Shown here piece after piece: positions 1 through 5,863 of a DNA stretch of 5,863 bases (the stretch's first letter is position 1; every line of letters begins with the position of its first letter). The notes beneath the pieces were generated by a model. The model was not told where the DNA came from. It ran no database searches and saw only the letters and a list, made by a program, of their open reading frames with translations. The stretch covers positions 1 through 5,863 of the forward strand of contig QJVU01000147.1 in assembly GCA_003235605.1 (NCBI GenBank). The letters are read 5' to 3'. Source of the stretch: Planctomycetota bacterium. Lineage in GTDB: Bacteria; Planctomycetota; UBA1135; UBA2386. Made by a program: the position numbers and the translations under genes.

Positions 1-1606
1 CGGCGGCAACCGTGCGAGCCCACTTCATCCTCCGCTGCATCAGTTCCATGCAGCCCGACGGCCTTGTCATTCTCTCGACTCGTTCAAGGGTCTCCTTCAC
101 GCCGGAACGCAGCTCCTGACGTGCGCTTCGACCGCTCCACCACTCGTCCCTTGGAGCGTCCTCGTCGGGATGGGTGTCCAGGTACTTTTGAAGTCGTCCT
201 TGCTCGCCCAGGATCGTCTGCACCTCTCGCTTCCAACGCTCCATGGCCGGGATGCTCGCGGGCCTGGCTACCGGGGGGTTTTTCAACTCCTCTTCCTCCA
301 GCGACCTGAGTCCCCGGGCCAGGCCAAGCATGTTGAAGTCTGCGAGCGCACGCTTGTAATCAATTGCGTAGGCCGTCACAGCTAGAAGCGCGGCCAACAC
401 CAACAGAATGAAGGACGCCGCTACCCAAACAGCTACCTTATGTCGTCGAACGAACTTCTTGATCAGGTAGGTGCGAGTCTGCCTGCGGACACCCACCGGC
501 TGACAGTCCAGGAAGCTCTCCAGATCCGCGGCCAACTGCCCGACGCTCGCGTACCGGTGGTCCGGGTCCTTTTCGAGGGCACACATCACGATGGCGTCGA
601 CGTCGTCCTCTAGTCGCTTTCTCAGCTTGAGCTGCGATTCGAAACCCCGGTAATTCGCCAGGGTGGCGTGGCGCTCGCGTCCGGCACGAACACTCGGCAG
701 GACAGGATCCCGATTGCAGATCATCTCGATGATCTGTACGAGCGTCTGGTTCTCTCGGTCGACGGGCAGGGGAAAGTGACCCGTTAGAAGCTCGTACAGG
801 GCGGCGCCCAGGGAGTAGACGTCGGTACGAGTGTCTATAGTCGATCGGCCCTCCGCTTGTTCTGGGCTTATGTACTCGTAGGTTCCAAGGAACTGGCCGG
901 GCAGAGACAGGGTCGGAGTATCTTTGACGTCGGGGTCGAGGATCTTGGCCAGGCCGAAGTCGATGATCTTGGGCTGTGGCTCCCCGGGGGTGCCCCGCAC
1001 CAGGATGTTCGAGGGCTTTAGGTCCCGGTGGATGATGCTCCTCTGGTGGGCGTACTCGACGGCCTTGCACGCTCGGATGAACAGGGCCATCCGCTCTCTG
1101 ATACCGAAGCGATGGTCATCGCAGAACTCGGTGATCTTGGTGCCGGGCACATACTCCATGGTGAAGTACGGCCGGTTGTCCTCCGTACGTCCTGCCTGGT
1201 AGATCTTGGCGATGCCCTCGTGGTCCAGCATCGCCAGCACCTGGATCTCGAAGTCGAACCGAGCGAGCAGCGTGCTGCTCATGCCGTGCTTGAGCACCTT
1301 CAGGGCAACGACCTGGCGGAACGGCTCCAACTGCTCGGCCAGGTAGACGTCGCCCTGACCGCCGGTTGTGAGGTGGCGGACCCGGTACGGACCGATTGTC
1401 TCGAGGTCCAACTCCGTGGGTATGTCGAGATCGGGCCCAAAGATGAACTGCAGATGGCCGATAACCGATTCGGCTATGTCCGGATGCAGCCTGCGGAAGT
1501 CGTCGATACAACTGAACCCCTTGGTCTCGATGCGCTCTACACACTCCGCCAGGTGTCTCTCCAGCGATGAATCAAGAGGCTCCGACAGTCTGGGGTCGGG
1601 ATTCAT
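1..1606 (-). CDS. Transmembrane Ser/Thr protein kinase (Hanks type), C-terminus cut by window edge
   Basis: Reading from ATG at 1606 gives 535 uninterrupted codons to the left edge with no stop, so the gene is partial. Residues 1-70 form a charged helical region (HLAECVERIETKG, then FRRLHPDIAESV) of a kind seen ahead of other bacterial kinases. The kinase domain spans about 74-367: P-loop LTTGGQGDVY (79-88), VALK with Lys103, alpha-C Glu120, catalytic HRDLKPSN (193-200), DFG (216-218), GTYEYISPEQ (241-250) and Asp262 of the IDTRTDVYSLG helix. All catalytic residues are present, so activity is expected, although the first P-loop glycine is Thr80. A basic stretch (KKFVRRHK, 383-390) precedes one membrane helix (391-415), so the kinase should be cytoplasmic and the tail outside. 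The tail (416-535) is Glu/Arg-rich and helical; I do not recognise a domain in the visible part. A possible ribosome site GGGGAG lies 9 bases before the ATG. No sigma factor gene precedes it; the nearest one is divergent. Confidence 0.93.
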   Translation of the reverse strand, partial: MNPDPRLSEPLDSSLERHLAECVERIETKGFSCIDDFRRLHPDIAESVIGHLQFIFGPDLDIPTELDLETIGPYRVRHLTTGGQGDVYLAEQLEPFRQVVALKVLKHGMSSTLLARFDFEIQVLAMLDHEGIAKIYQAGRTEDNRPYFTMEYVPGTKITEFCDDHRFGIRERMALFIRACKAVEYAHQRSIIHRDLKPSNILVRGTPGEPQPKIIDFGLAKILDPDVKDTPTLSLPGQFLGTYEYISPEQAEGRSTIDTRTDVYSLGAALYELLTGHFPLPVDRENQTLVQIIEMICNRDPVLPSVRAGRERHATLANYRGFESQLKLRKRLEDDVDAIVMCALEKDPDHRYASVGQLAADLESFLDCQPVGVRRQTRTYLIKKFVRRHKVAVWVAASFILLVLAALLAVTAYAIDYKRALADFNMLGLARGLRSLEEEELKNPPVARPASIPAMERWKREVQTILGEQGRLQKYLDTHPDEDAPRDEWWSGRSARQELRSGVKETLERVERMTRPSGCMELMQRRMKWARTVAA

Positions 1607-1621
1607 GGACCGGTGCTCCCC
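1607..1621 (-). promoter_or_regulatory. Ribosome binding site supporting the left kinase start
   Basis: On the minus strand GGGGAG (1621 to 1616) lies 9 bases before the ATG at 1604-1606. It is a moderate match to a Shine-Dalgarno sequence with slightly long spacing. The start is also supported because the protein's conserved helical N-terminal region begins right after it, and the same frame upstream reads into low-complexity sequence with no recognisable protein. Confidence 0.45.
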
Positions 1622-1955
1622 AGCCCGGCTTGATACACGGCGGGCAGAGCGGCTGAGGTTGAGGGAAGATACCTCATGGCCACAAAGGGCTCCGCGGCGA
1701 GCGTAGGTGAGACTCTCCTCCCCAACAGTCCGCCGAAAGCATACCGACATGTTGCGCGAGGGCAAGGACCCTCGGTCTCGAAATGGGGAGGATCTGGCAG
1801 TTGGAGGTTCTTCTCAACTTTGCCTGGGTTGGAGGGGCGGTGGAGAAGGTACGCACCTAGCTGGTCCCCTTGTAGGTGAGGAAAGGAGGCTGCGGCCAAG
1901 CGATGCAGTTTCTGGATAATTGAAAACCAGCCAGCACCGGGTTGCGGGGAATGAT

Positions 1956-1974
1956 GGATCCACGGGTTGGATCC
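1956..1974. repeat. Perfect 7-bp inverted repeat, possible operator or leader hairpin
   Basis: GGATCCA (1956-1962) and TGGATCC (1968-1974) form a perfect 7-bp stem around the loop CGGGT, with one further T-G wobble at the base. The right arm extended leftwards, GGGTTGGATCC (1964-1974), is also perfectly complementary to GGATCCAACCC at 2446-2456, which covers the first codons of the sigma gene. The left arm region TGATGGATCCA (1952-1962) is repeated exactly at the sigma start (2442-2452). It could be a protein-binding dyad or an RNA element; chance is not excluded. Confidence 0.4.
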
Positions 1975-2178
1975 GATTAACTCGGTTTTGATCACTCTTC
2001 ACCAAGACACCGAAAGAGGCGCGGAATCGTTGCGCTGGTTTTCAAGGAATCTGGGTGTTCTGGTCCTGCCCTGGACGAGCCCCTTCCAGCAGGTATTCCA
2101 AACGAGGCCTTCAGTTCGGTGAGACTCGACACGGATTACCGCGAAGGGCTGCCCATCGGCGTGGTGTAGAGCGCCCGC

Positions 2179-2211
2179 AAAAAAACTCCGGTTTGTGAGT
2201 CACGGAACCGG
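2179..2211 (-). terminator. Terminator-like hairpin with T tract on the minus strand
   Basis: Read on the minus strand, CCGGTT pairs with AACCGG (2211-2206 with 2193-2188) around a 12-base loop, and after two bases comes a run of seven T (2185-2179). That is the form of a Rho-independent terminator for leftward transcription. The loop contains the odd palindrome GTGAGTCAC (2195-2203), which can extend the stem. There is no convincing minus-strand gene just to the right of it, so it may end antisense transcription from the sigma region, insulate the divergent left promoter, or be a plus-strand leader hairpin instead. Confidence 0.4.
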
Positions 2212-2261
2212 CCTCCCTTCGCTGTGAAGGACGTAAGCCGGAAACCTCAACGGAGCAGACC

Positions 2262-2444
2262 ATGAATTCCCCGGTGCCCCATGGGAGAGCGGGGCTTGCC
2301 CCGGTCCGTGTCCCGACCCTGGTCTTGGTTGCGCCCGTTCTCCCCACTGCGAGAACGATCCACCCGGCGCCACTCGTCGTCTCCCGGGCAGAGGTTGGCG
2401 CAAACCAAGTGCTCAAGTCGGCTTCGGTGACCGGAGGGGCCTGA
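2262..2444 (+). CDS. Possible 60-residue leader ORF overlapping the sigma gene start
   Basis: An ATG at 2262 is preceded by GGAG (2252-2255) with 6 bases of spacing, a good ribosome site. The frame stays open for 60 codons and its TGA shares its final A with the sigma ATG (TGATG, 2442-2446), an arrangement typical of translational coupling. Third-position GC is about 73% by hand count, similar to the sigma gene. The peptide has a hydrophobic, proline-containing middle (VPTLVLVAPVLP, residues 17-28) but no family I know. It could be a leader peptide whose translation opens the hairpin at 2422-2437, or a chance ORF; I lean slightly to chance without conservation data. Confidence 0.27.
   Translation: MNSPVPHGRAGLAPVRVPTLVLVAPVLPTARTIHPAPLVVSRAEVGANQVLKSASVTGGA
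2422..2437 (+). promoter_or_regulatory. Sigma gene ribosome binding site inside a hairpin
   Basis: The Shine-Dalgarno sequence GGAGG (2433-2437) lies 6 bases before the sigma ATG and fixes that start. CTTCGG (2422-2427) can pair with CCGGAG (2431-2436) around the loop TGA, giving six pairs including one G-U. The stem covers four of the five Shine-Dalgarno bases. If it forms, sigma translation would be low unless an upstream ribosome or another factor opens it. Confidence 0.5.
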
Positions 2445-3016
2445 TGGATCCAACCCTCATCGCCACTGACGCACACCAACAGGAACACCGACAGCGCACT
2501 CCCGGCCAGCCACCAACAGAAAAGCAACTGTCGCGGGTCTACACCGAACTCCGGACGCTTGCCGCCACGATGATGGCGAGTGAGCGCAAGGACCACACCC
2601 TGCAGCCCACGGCCCTGGTACACGAGGCCTGGCTGCGCCTGAAACAGGGCGACGGCCCCAGCCTCGACGACCGGACACAGTTTTTCCGTGCCGCCGCCGA
2701 GTCGATGCGCCGGATCCTGATCGAGCATGCGCGTCGAAGGAAACGCCTGAAGCGGGGCGGGGATCGCCAGCGAATGCCCATGAACCTGGGTGAGCTGGCG
2801 GCGGGGGAGGATCCTGGGGTAATCCTGGCAGTCGACGAGGCCATACAGCGCTTAGCGAAAGAGGATGCACGGACTGCCGACGTTGTCCGTCTGCGCTTCT
2901 TCGTTGGGCTCTCGGTCGCCGAGACCGCAGAAGCCCTTGATCTTTCCGAGCGTAGCGTGCACCGGGAGTGGTCCTACGCCCGGGCGCGGCTGGCGCAGCT
3001 CTTGGACCCGGACTGA
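2444..3016 (+). CDS. ECF-like RNA polymerase sigma factor (Sigma70_ECF / TIGR02999 type)
   Basis: This 190-residue protein directs RNA polymerase to a specific promoter set. Its length is usual for the family. After a polar N-terminus (1-25), region 2 spans about 27-104: LSRVYTELRTLAA, then the family signature HTLQPTALVHEAWLRL (51-66), then FFRAAAESMRRILIEHARRRKRLKRGG (about 80-106), which contains the promoter-melting segment and a basic patch. A linker (107-130) leads to region 4 (131-187), with the helix-turn-helix LSVAETAEALDLSERSVHREW (156-176) for -35 recognition. At the position where canonical ECF sigmas have the acidic DAED motif this protein has QPTA (54-57), with Thr56 as a candidate phosphorylation site. 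No anti-sigma gene is adjacent; a kinase gene follows after 46 bases, so control by phosphorylation is likely. The start is fixed by GGAGG 6 bases upstream. Both paralogous kinases flank it. Confidence 0.95.
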   Translation: MDPTLIATDAHQQEHRQRTPGQPPTEKQLSRVYTELRTLAATMMASERKDHTLQPTALVHEAWLRLKQGDGPSLDDRTQFFRAAAESMRRILIEHARRRKRLKRGGDRQRMPMNLGELAAGEDPGVILAVDEAIQRLAKEDARTADVVRLRFFVGLSVAETAEALDLSERSVHREWSYARARLAQLLDPD

Positions 3017-3051
3017 TGTCCAAGAGCTCGCAAGCTGGAAACCGAAACCGC

Positions 3052-3056
3052 GAGGA
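3052..3056 (+). promoter_or_regulatory. Ribosome binding site of the downstream kinase gene's original start
   Basis: GAGGA lies 6 bases before the ATG at 3063, an optimal spacing. It shows that translation of the kinase gene is set to begin at 3063 and not at the later in-frame ATG at 3245, which has no clear ribosome site. An ATG at 3056 is out of frame and stops after 14 codons. Confidence 0.6.
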
Positions 3057-3062
3057 TGACCG

Positions 3063-3209
3063 ATGCCCGACAGGGAACGCGTCAAGACGCTGCTGGATGA
3101 GGCCCTTGCCCGGCCTGCTCCGGAGCGCATGGTGTTCGTAAGAGGGGCCAGCGGGAGTGACTCCCGGCTCTGCGACGAGGTCGTGGCGTCACCGCTGGCA
3201 ACGTGCTGA
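3063..3209 (+). pseudogene. N-terminal segment of the WD40 kinase, out of frame with the kinase domain
   Basis: From ATG at 3063 the sequence encodes 48 residues beginning MPDRERVKTLLDEALARPAP and continuing to SDSRLCDEV before stopping at TGA 3207-3209. The pattern of RVK-LL-DEAL followed by PAPERMVFVRGASG-D--LCDEV is the usual N-terminal helical segment of planctomycete-type kinases, normally continuous with the kinase domain. Here the distance from this ATG to the kinase-frame ATG at 3245 is 182 bases, two more than a multiple of three. The kinase frame is open back to 3161, so a net one-base loss or two-base gain within about 3161-3209 would explain the break. Homology seems to fade after the DEV at residues 38-40. 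It could be a true mutation, a sequencing error or a recombination scar; I saw no classic slippery heptamer. Confidence 0.65.
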
Positions 3210-3244
3210 CCGACTCGAGCAGGCTGACCGAGACAGCCGGCAGC
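3210..3244 (+). other. Junction between the N-terminal fragment and the kinase domain
   Basis: This stretch lies between the stop of the upstream fragment and the first ATG of the kinase frame. In the kinase frame it is open and reads [12 protein letters not shown], followed by [12 protein letters not shown]. This resembles the variable linker before the kinase domain in related proteins, so it was probably coding in the intact ancestor. Confidence 0.5.
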
Positions 3245-5863
3245 ATGGTGGGTCGTTACAAGCTGCTCGAGAAGATCGGCATCGGCGGCTTCGGGGTGGT
3301 GTGGATGGCGGAGCAGCAGGAGCCGGTCATCCGCAGGGTGGCCTTGAAGGTCATCAAGCTGGGCATGGACACCAGCCAGGTGGTCGCGCGCTTCGAGGCC
3401 GAGCGCCAGGCCCTGGCGCTGATGGACCACCCCAACATCGCCAAGGTGCTGGACGGCGGCACGACGGAGAGCGGCCGGCCCTACTTCGTGATGGAGCTGG
3501 TGAAGGGGGTGCCGATCACGGAGTACTGCGACAAGGCACGGCTGGGCATGAAGGAGCGGTTGGCGCTGTTCATGCAGGTGTGCCACGCGATCCAGCATGC
3601 CCACCAGAAGGGCATCATCCACCGGGACATCAAGCCAGGCAACGTGCTGGTTGCGCTCCACGACGGGGAGCCCGTGCCGCGGGTGATCGACTTCGGAGTC
3701 GCCAAGGCGATCGACCGCAGGCTGACGGAGCGGACGCTGTTCACGGAGTTCCGGCAGCTGATCGGGACGCCGGAGTACATGAGCCCGGAGCAGGCGGAGA
3801 TGTCGGGTCTGGACATCGACACGCGTACGGACATCTACGCGTTGGGTGTGCTGCTCTACGAGCTCCTGACCGGGACGGTGCCGTTCAGTTCCACTGAGCT
3901 CAGGGAGCGGGGATATGCCGAGATGCTGCGGGTCATCCGGGAGCAGGAGCCGGCGAAGCCGAGCACGAGGATCAGCACGCTGGGCGACGTGTTGGCGGAT
4001 GTTGCTGCCAGGCGACGAACGCAGCCCGAGCAACTGGGGGGGATCATTCGCGGTGACCTGGACTGGATCGTCATGAAGGCGCTCGACAAGGACCGGCGTC
4101 GCCGATACGAGACGGCGAGGGACCTGGCCACGGACGTGCGGCGACACCTGGAGCACGAGCCGGTGGAGGCCAGTCCGCCGAGCAGAACCTATCGGCTGGC
4201 CAAGATGCTGGTTGCGACCGTGCTCTGCGTGTTCGTGTCGCTGGTCCTGGGACTGGTGGCCACGCTCTGGCAGGCAGGGGAAGCGAAGGCCAACGAGCGC
4301 CTTGCGCAGAAGAACGAGACAGAGGCTCGAGCGCTTGCACTCGCCAATGCGTCGACGACCGCCCTCTCGACCAGACCCGAGGTCGCGCTCCAACTTGCCT
4401 GGGAGTCACATCGCCTTGACGAAACCTGGCATTCCCGAAGTGCGCTGCAGGCGGCCTTGCTCGCTGCGCACGAGTTCAAGACGCTTCCGCGCCATCGAGG
4501 CCTGGTGTGGGCGGGAGCACTCTCACCGGACGGGAGCCGGTTCGCGACCTTTGACTATGATACGGTCCACGTTCTCGCCGCGGACGGCACCCTGCTGAAG
4601 ACGTTTCGGATACCGCCGGACCCCATCAAGAAGCAGTGGTCCACAGGGAAGAAGACCGACCTCGTTTTCGTGTCGAACACTCGGCTCCTGACTGCGTGCG
4701 TGAATGGTCGGGTCTACCTGTGGGATATCGACAAGGAGACGCCTGTGCCTGTCCGGAGGTTCGAGCACATAGGTGATGACGGACACTTCGTCCCGGTGAT
4801 GAGCGTTGCAGTGCAGGGAGAGTGGATGCTGACGGGTGATCAGATGGGTGTCATCCGGCTTTGGTCGCTCACGTCGGATGCTCCGCCGCGCAAGTTCTAC
4901 CAGCGGGAACCCGGCCGGACACAGTACATCATGTCTGTCGTCTTCAACCCCGATCCGAACGCGCCGCCGCATGCGTGGGCTGCCTCGGCATCACAGAATG
5001 GCACAGTCTGCCTGTGGAGCCGCGATGGAGAGTCTCGACTAATGCCAGGACCGGCAGCACCGGCCTCGTTCCTGCGCTTCTCGCCGGACGGCCGATACCT
5101 GGTCCGTAGCAATCCGGCGGTGATCTTGTACGACCTGCGCGACATGAGCGCGCGGTGGTTTTCGATCCAGTCCCCTGTGAACTCTGTGGAGTTTTCGCCA
5201 CCCGGGCAATGGGAACACCGGAAGTGGATGCTGGTCGCCACTTCGAGACCGCGTATCCATCTACTCGATCTCGAGGGCACCGAGCTCGACACCTTTGTCG
5301 GGCACGCCGATCAGGTCTCGTTTGCGACCTTTTCCAAAGACGGTCGTCAGATCCTGTCGGGTTCTACGGACGGAACTTCGCGTCTCTGGCAACTCAACCA
5401 CAGGTACACCCCGTCATTGCGTGGTCATACGGACTGGGTTCGAAGCGCGTCGTTTGCACCGGATGGTCCGGGTTTCATTACCTCCTCACGCGACGGCACG
5501 ATTCGGCTCTGGGGACCGGACGGGATCCCGGAAGCGGTATTGCACGGGTCGGGCTCCAAGGACATCGCCCACAACATGCGTTGGGCGGTCATGGACTCAC
5601 GAGAGCGGATCTATGGCTGCAGCGATGAGGGTGGTCTCGTCTGGTGGGATGAACGCGGAGCTATCCACCAAGAGTGGGACAGGGTCAAGTTGGGGGAGGC
5701 CACGAGTCTCTCACTCTCACCTGACCATCGTAGACTTGCCGTAGGAACGAAGAAGCGCGTCTGCATGTTCGATGTGTCTGGCTCGCAGCCGGTGCTGAAG
5801 ACACAGATATCACCCCAGTATGCGCAATTCGTGTCGTTTTCCCCGGAAGGACAGACACTCCTC
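3245..5863 (+). CDS. Transmembrane Ser/Thr protein kinase with extracytoplasmic WD40 propeller, C-terminus cut by window edge
   Basis: From ATG 3245 there are 873 codons to the right edge without a stop. The kinase domain (about 5-302) is intact: P-loop GIGGFGVV (12-19), VALK with Lys35, alpha-C Glu53, HRDIKPGN (126-133), DFG (149-151), [10 protein letters not shown] (174-183), Asp196 and [12 protein letters not shown] (269-280). One membrane helix (321-342) follows, then an alanine-rich helical linker (343-412; [13 protein letters not shown]) often found before bacterial WD40 arrays. From about 414 on there are at least ten WD40-like blades; clear ones are VYLWDI (490-495), IRLWSL (537-542), GHADQ to SRLWQL (686-717) and GHTDW to IRLWGP (727-758). 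The propeller should lie outside the membrane and bind protein or other ligands. This start is the first ATG in the kinase frame but lacks a good ribosome site; GTG 3203 and CTG 3206 (overlapping the upstream TGA as CTGA) are alternatives. The real start is probably 3063 through a frameshift. Third-position GC is far higher in the kinase part than in the WD40 part. Confidence 0.92.
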   Translation, partial: MVGRYKLLEKIGIGGFGVVWMAEQQEPVIRRVALKVIKLGMDTSQVVARFEAERQALALMDHPNIAKVLDGGTTESGRPYFVMELVKGVPITEYCDKARLGMKERLALFMQVCHAIQHAHQKGIIHRDIKPGNVLVALHDGEPVPRVIDFGVAKAIDRRLTERTLFTEFRQLIGTPEYMSPEQAEMSGLDIDTRTDIYALGVLLYELLTGTVPFSSTELRERGYAEMLRVIREQEPAKPSTRISTLGDVLADVAARRRTQPEQLGGIIRGDLDWIVMKALDKDRRRRYETARDLATDVRRHLEHEPVEASPPSRTYRLAKMLVATVLCVFVSLVLGLVATLWQAGEAKANERLAQKNETEARALALANASTTALSTRPEVALQLAWESHRLDETWHSRSALQAALLAAHEFKTLPRHRGLVWAGALSPDGSRFATFDYDTVHVLAADGTLLKTFRIPPDPIKKQWSTGKKTDLVFVSNTRLLTACVNGRVYLWDIDKETPVPVRRFEHIGDDGHFVPVMSVAVQGEWMLTGDQMGVIRLWSLTSDAPPRKFYQREPGRTQYIMSVVFNPDPNAPPHAWAASASQNGTVCLWSRDGESRLMPGPAAPASFLRFSPDGRYLVRSNPAVILYDLRDMSARWFSIQSPVNSVEFSPPGQWEHRKWMLVATSRPRIHLLDLEGTELDTFVGHADQVSFATFSKDGRQILSGSTDGTSRLWQLNHRYTPSLRGHTDWVRSASFAPDGPGFITSSRDGTIRLWGPDGIPEAVLHGSGSKDIAHNMRWAVMDSRERIYGCSDEGGLVWWDERGAIHQEWDRVKLGEATSLSLSPDHRRLAVGTKKRVCMFDVSGSQPVLKTQISPQYAQFVSFSPEGQTLL

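Larger units (their letters stand above)
1607..2443. other. Divergent intergenic region between the two kinase loci
   Basis: About 837 bases separate the divergent starts of the left kinase and the sigma factor. No reading frame in 1607-2261 on either strand gives a protein I recognise; the short ORFs there have compositions typical of chance translation. It must hold the promoters of both transcripts, but I found no convincing pair of -35 and -10 hexamers, which fits a phylum with poorly defined promoter consensus. The structured elements I could find are listed separately: the hairpin at 1956-1974, the terminator-like element at 2179-2211, the leader ORF at 2262-2444 and the ribosome-site hairpin at 2422-2437. 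Confidence 0.7.

Noticed and set aside
438..1570. Several minus-strand (438-1070, 1116-1544) and plus-strand (924-1202, 1028-1570) frames over the left kinase
   Set aside because: All overlap the 535-codon kinase frame, which alone carries the P-loop, HRD, DFG and SPE motifs in order.
1915..1920. GATAAT as a possible -10 element on the plus strand
   Set aside because: No acceptable -35 hexamer lies 16-18 bases upstream; a lone hexamer match is expected by chance.
1603..1995. 130-codon minus-strand frame (GTG start) whose TGA overlaps the left kinase ATG as ATGA
   Set aside because: The overlap suggests coupling, but the translation has no recognisable domain or hydrophobic segment, starts with GTG and has no clear ribosome site. 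Conservation in relatives would revive it.
1975..2006. TTGGTG and GTTAAT spaced 18 bases apart on the minus strand as a promoter for the left kinase
   Set aside because: Only about half of each hexamer matches the consensus, and it would imply a leader of about 370 bases.
2111..2728. 205-codon minus-strand frame across the leader and the sigma gene
   Set aside because: It is antisense to the sigma gene, matches no family I know, and the terminator-like hairpin at 2179-2211 would lie inside it.
3161..3209. Programmed -1 frameshifting joining the N-terminal fragment to the kinase
   Set aside because: No X-XXY-YYZ slippery heptamer and no obvious downstream pseudoknot were seen here; mutation, error or re-initiation explains it more simply.
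3157..3897. 246-codon plus-strand frame starting [10 protein letters not shown]
   Set aside because: It is a shifted reading of the kinase domain, Gly/Ala/Arg-rich, with no kinase motifs. The conserved motifs are all in the frame of 3245.
2852..4393. Long open frame of 513 codons on the minus strand opposite the kinase domain
   Set aside because: It is antisense to an intact, conserved kinase. High third-position GC removes stop codons from the opposite strand, and its translation is Arg/His/Leu/Pro-rich without a recognisable domain.
1..5863. tRNA, rRNA, CRISPR, insertion sequence or prophage features
   Set aside because: Nothing resembling these was found: no cloverleaf, spaced direct-repeat array, transposase or integrase motif. 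The two kinase domains resemble each other as protein paralogues, not as a DNA repeat.

Overview
This is a GC-rich bacterial window with divergent genes that appear to form a phosphorylation-linked signalling locus: two transmembrane Ser/Thr protein kinases (Hanks type) back to back, with an ECF-like sigma factor gene in front of one of them. The right-hand kinase has segments typical of the kinase families hugely expanded in Planctomycetota ([56 protein letters not shown]). The sigma factor carries the QPTALVHEA signature of the Sigma70_ECF / TIGR02999 family, which is common in Planctomycetota and some Acidobacteriota. I infer a planctomycete or a close environmental relative; the exact taxon cannot be read from the window.

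Layout. Positions 1-1606, minus strand: a Ser/Thr kinase whose start is inside the window and whose C-terminus runs off the left edge. Positions 1607-2443: an unusually long divergent intergenic region with a 7-bp hairpin, a terminator-like hairpin on the minus strand, a possible 60-codon leader ORF and a hairpin over the sigma gene's ribosome binding site. Positions 2444-3016, plus: the sigma factor. Positions 3063-3209, plus: a 48-codon ORF with a good ribosome binding site that looks like the N-terminal segment of the next kinase but ends out of frame. Positions 3245-5863, plus: a kinase domain, one membrane segment and a large WD40 region running off the right edge.

How the genes may work together (inference). 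Both kinases have a cytoplasmic catalytic domain followed by a single membrane helix, so their C-terminal parts should lie outside the cytoplasmic membrane and could sense something there. The sigma factor lacks the acidic DAED motif of region 2.2 that canonical ECF sigmas use to bind core polymerase, and has QPTA with a threonine instead. This is the feature expected of a sigma factor activated by threonine phosphorylation from a neighbouring kinase, as known for EcfP/PknT of Vibrio parahaemolyticus. One or both kinases are therefore candidate activators.

Most worth checking: the broken reading frame at the N-terminus of the WD40 kinase, the phospho-switch sigma factor, the layered RNA structures in front of the sigma gene, and the sharp change in codon-position GC along the WD40 kinase. 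No tRNA, rRNA, CRISPR array, insertion sequence or transposase was seen.
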